Part shown: one piece after another, positions 51,657 through 53,137 of the stretch
How the letters are laid out: each line of letters starts with the position of its first letter
How positions within the stretch are numbered: the first letter of the stretch is position 1
Assembly: GCA_012270545.1 (NCBI GenBank)
Contig: JAAXID010000088.1
Location: 1 to 53,137 of the forward strand
DNA: 53,137 nucleotides
Source of the DNA: Anaerolineae bacterium
GTDB lineage: Bacteria; Chloroflexota; Anaerolineae; Aggregatilineales; Phototrophicaceae
Direction of reading: 5' to 3'
Made by a program: the position numbers and the translations under genes
Notes under the pieces: generated by a model
What the model saw: the letters and a program-made list of their open reading frames with translations, nothing else
Told to the model about the DNA's origin: nothing
The model's database searches: none

Positions 51657-52432
51657 CCCTCCCTGACGCTTTGGGGAGGGGCTGCGGGTGGGGTAGAGTC
51701 CTCGCGCAGCCAAGCCTTGTATTCCTCCCGCGCCTCGTCGCTCAGTGGATAGTACTTGTCGAGGCGTCCTCCTTCTTCCAGCTTCATGCGGGAGAAGACT
51801 TCCCATTCCGTTTTGGCGCTGGCGATTTCTGCGATCTGGTCCGCCAACGCGAAGGGCAGGACAACCGCGCCGTCGTCATCGGCCACGATGATATCACCGG
51901 GCACGATGAAGCAGCCGGCGCAAGCGATCGGGACATTCAGCGCATGGGGGAAGATATCGGTCTGCGTATGGAAATTCGGCGTCACGCCGCGCAGCCACAA
52001 GCCCAAATCGAGTTTTTTCACTTCGGGAAAATCACGGATGCAGCCGTCGATGACCACGCCTTCGCCGCCCTGGGCTTTGAATGAGGTCAGCATCATCTCG
52101 CCGAAGACGCCGCTGCTCATGCTGCCGCGGGCATCGACGACGATGATGTCGCCGGGCTGGCAAGCCATGATCGCGCGGCGATGCAATTCACGCTCGGGCG
52201 CGGCCGCGTATTCATCGCCCCAATGCACATCCTCCCGCTTGGGCATGAATTGCAGGGTCACGGCTTGTCCACAGACTGTCACGCCTGGGTTGAAGGGACT
52301 CAAGCCGACGAGATGCGGATTGCGAATGCCCGCTCCTTTCGATAGCGCGCCGGCGATGGTTGCGGTGCCGATCTCGCGCAGGGCGTCCAACGTCGCTTGC
52401 TCGATGCGTTCGAATTGCGCAACTTCTTCCAT
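51653..52432 (-). CDS. RraA-family (HMG/CHA aldolase-like) protein
   Basis: A 259-residue protein of the RraA/4-hydroxy-4-methyl-2-oxoglutarate aldolase group. The start is ATG at 52432 (MEEVAQFERIEQATLDALREIG), with AGGA upstream; an earlier in-frame ATG adds 29 unrelated residues. Family blocks are TATIAGALSKGAGIRNPHL, PGDIIVVDARGSMSSGVFGEM, IDGCIRDFPE (metal site Arg-Asp) and DIIVADDDGAVV. The fold holds the divalent metal used in retro-aldol or decarboxylase chemistry. The last 15 residues (STPPAAPPQSVREG) come from a REP-like repeat and are unlike the family. It overlaps the CopD-like gene by 4 bases. Confidence 0.88.
   Translation of the reverse strand: MEEVAQFERIEQATLDALREIGTATIAGALSKGAGIRNPHLVGLSPFNPGVTVCGQAVTLQFMPKREDVHWGDEYAAAPERELHRRAIMACQPGDIIVVDARGSMSSGVFGEMMLTSFKAQGGEGVVIDGCIRDFPEVKKLDLGLWLRGVTPNFHTQTDIFPHALNVPIACAGCFIVPGDIIVADDDGAVVLPFALADQIAEIASAKTEWEVFSRMKLEEGGRLDKYYPLSDEAREEYKAWLREDSTPPAAPPQSVREG
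51654..51698. repeat. REP-like palindrome, copy 4 (within rraA-like 3' end)
   Basis: CCCCTCC and GGGGAGGGG form the hairpin, followed by CTGCGGGTGGGGTAG. The element straddles the end of the RraA-like coding sequence and the start of the CopD-like gene, supplying the C-terminal residues of one and the start codon region of the other. Confidence 0.75.
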
Positions 52433-52548
52433 TGTTGATCCTGCCACTCTCGCGTATCCGGTAAGCCGCTCGCGAGTATACCATCTGCGGCTTGCCGATA
52501 CGATAACGCTAGCGGCCATATCAGGGCAATCGCCTCAAATTATTTTTC

Positions 52549-52725
52549 ATCACAAGGACACCAAGAGCACAAAGTTTAAGTTTGAAATGGCTCTTCATGT
52601 TCTCAAAGGGCAGGAAATTAGTCTTTAACCTGTCGCTGAACCTCGTGTTGAAGTAATAAATTGGCCGATACTTTTCAATAAAAAGACCTTTCCTCTGTGC
52701 TCTCCGTGTGTCCTCTGTGGTTAAA
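52549..52725. repeat. Inverted pair of CACAGAGG-type repeats in a 420-base gap
   Basis: The gap 52433-52852 has no convincing gene. It contains CATCACAAGGACACC-like sequence (from 52549). Facing it on the other strand is ACCACAGAGGACACAC (ending at 52725). Both belong to the same CACAGAGGACAC family in opposite orientation, enclosing about 110 bases of AT-rich DNA. A reading frame across it on the minus strand gives TTEDTRRAQRK and LCALGVLVMKNN, which are translations of the repeats, not a protein family. Confidence 0.55.
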
Positions 52726-52852
52726 TTTTTGTTTGTTATTCTCGTCGCTGTAGGTTTCAATTTTGAAGCGATTTCCTTGGCGGCCATGTCGCCGTCACAG
52801 TTTTCCCGATTCTGTCGTAACATATTGGATATCAGACGTTTGAGGTAAAGAC

Positions 52853-53137
52853 ATGAGCCTGAGCATCGGCATCATCGGCTTGCCCAATGTCGGCAAGAGC
52901 ACGCTTTTCAACGCCTTGACCCGCGCCCAAAATGCCGTCGCCGCCAATTACCCCTTCAGCACCATCGAATCCAACCACGCCGTCGTGCCGCTGCCCGACG
53001 AGCGCCTGACCCGCTTGCAGGCTTGGGTCGGCGTCGAGCAGGCGGTTCCCGCGCGCGTCGATTTCGTCGATGTAGCGGGTCTGGTCAAAGGCGCGCACAA
53101 GGGCGAAGGCCTGGGCAATCGCTTCCTCGGGCATATC
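52853..53137 (+). CDS. ychF: YchF-family GTPase/ATPase (5' part)
   Basis: The first 95 residues of an Obg-related YchF protein, running off the right edge. The P-loop GLPNVGKST stands at residues 9-17, followed by [22 protein letters not shown]. The G3 region [23 protein letters not shown] is a clear YchF signature. ATG at 52853 has GAGG 9 bases upstream. YchF proteins bind ATP or GTP, associate with ribosomes and take part in stress control. The rest of the gene lies outside the window. Confidence 0.95.
   Translation, partial: MSLSIGIIGLPNVGKSTLFNALTRAQNAVAANYPFSTIESNHAVVPLPDERLTRLQAWVGVEQAVPARVDFVDVAGLVKGAHKGEGLGNRFLGHI

Noticed and set aside
52521-52823. 100-residue minus-strand frame before ychF
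   Set aside because: Its recognisable parts (TTEDTRRAQRK, LCALGVLVMKNN) are translations of dispersed CACAGAGG-type repeats.

Overview
The window is GC-rich bacterial DNA, densely packed with genes and dominated by uptake and oxidation of sugars and sugar acids. It holds two MalFG-type sugar permease pairs, one peptide-type (Dpp) transporter, five Gfo/Idh/MocA-type dehydrogenases if the two tandem copies are counted separately, two xylose-isomerase-like epimerases, two 3-hydroxyisobutyrate-dehydrogenase-like enzymes, an IlvD/EDD sugar-acid dehydratase, an aldolase/kinase/Fe-alcohol dehydrogenase set and a ThuA protein. There are also two phytanoyl-CoA-dioxygenase-like proteins, two toxin-antitoxin pairs, a Uma2 protein, a fused indolepyruvate oxidoreductase and several families of short dispersed palindromes in the intergenic DNA. 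This mix resembles heterotrophic Chloroflexota (Anaerolineae/Caldilineales or relatives, often marine or host-associated). That assignment is inference from gene content; there is no rRNA or other marker except the start of ychF at the right edge.

Layout. 1-3278 (+): end of a sugar-binding protein, two permeases and a medium-chain dehydrogenase. 3315-3991 (-): mntA/hepT. 4088-16025 (-): a long run read leftwards. It comprises two amidohydrolases, a Rieske protein, a Gfo/Idh enzyme, a Tat-exported sugar-binding protein with MalFG permeases, a zinc alcohol dehydrogenase, and a peptide-type binding protein with DppBC permeases. 16140-18953 (-): an SH3/HExxH exported protein, a PhyH-like dioxygenase and mazEF with a clear promoter and operator. 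19121-25259 (+): a second PhyH-like gene followed by a six-gene sugar-oxidation cluster. 25317-30585: aldolase and PfkB kinase facing an Fe-alcohol dehydrogenase, then a beta-propeller protein and an MFS carrier. 30753-33950 (-): a giant BNR-propeller protein.

34100-39345 is the most unusual stretch. A TIR-domain protein lies behind a DNA methyltransferase fused to an HNH nuclease, both on the minus strand. A strong divergent promoter drives a MoaD/ThiS-like carrier ending in GG, tightly coupled to a BNR propeller and followed by an ADP-ribosylglycohydrolase. 39516-47409 holds a coiled-coil protein and its expanded paralogue, IlvD/EDD, ThuA with tandem Gfo/Idh genes, Uma2 and a GarR-like reductase. 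47418-53137 holds the fused indolepyruvate oxidoreductase, a CopD-like membrane protein coupled to an RraA-like protein, and ychF.

The transporters bring in oligosaccharides, polyols or peptides. The dehydrogenases, epimerases and dehydratase would oxidise and cleave the sugars. No ABC ATPase gene is present, so shared ATPases encoded elsewhere must energise the importers. Two points are the best candidates for new biology. The first is the TIR / methyltransferase-HNH pair beside the MoaD-BNR unit. The second is a short repeat (core CAGTGTCTACGCG) that is found both between genes and inside coding sequences.
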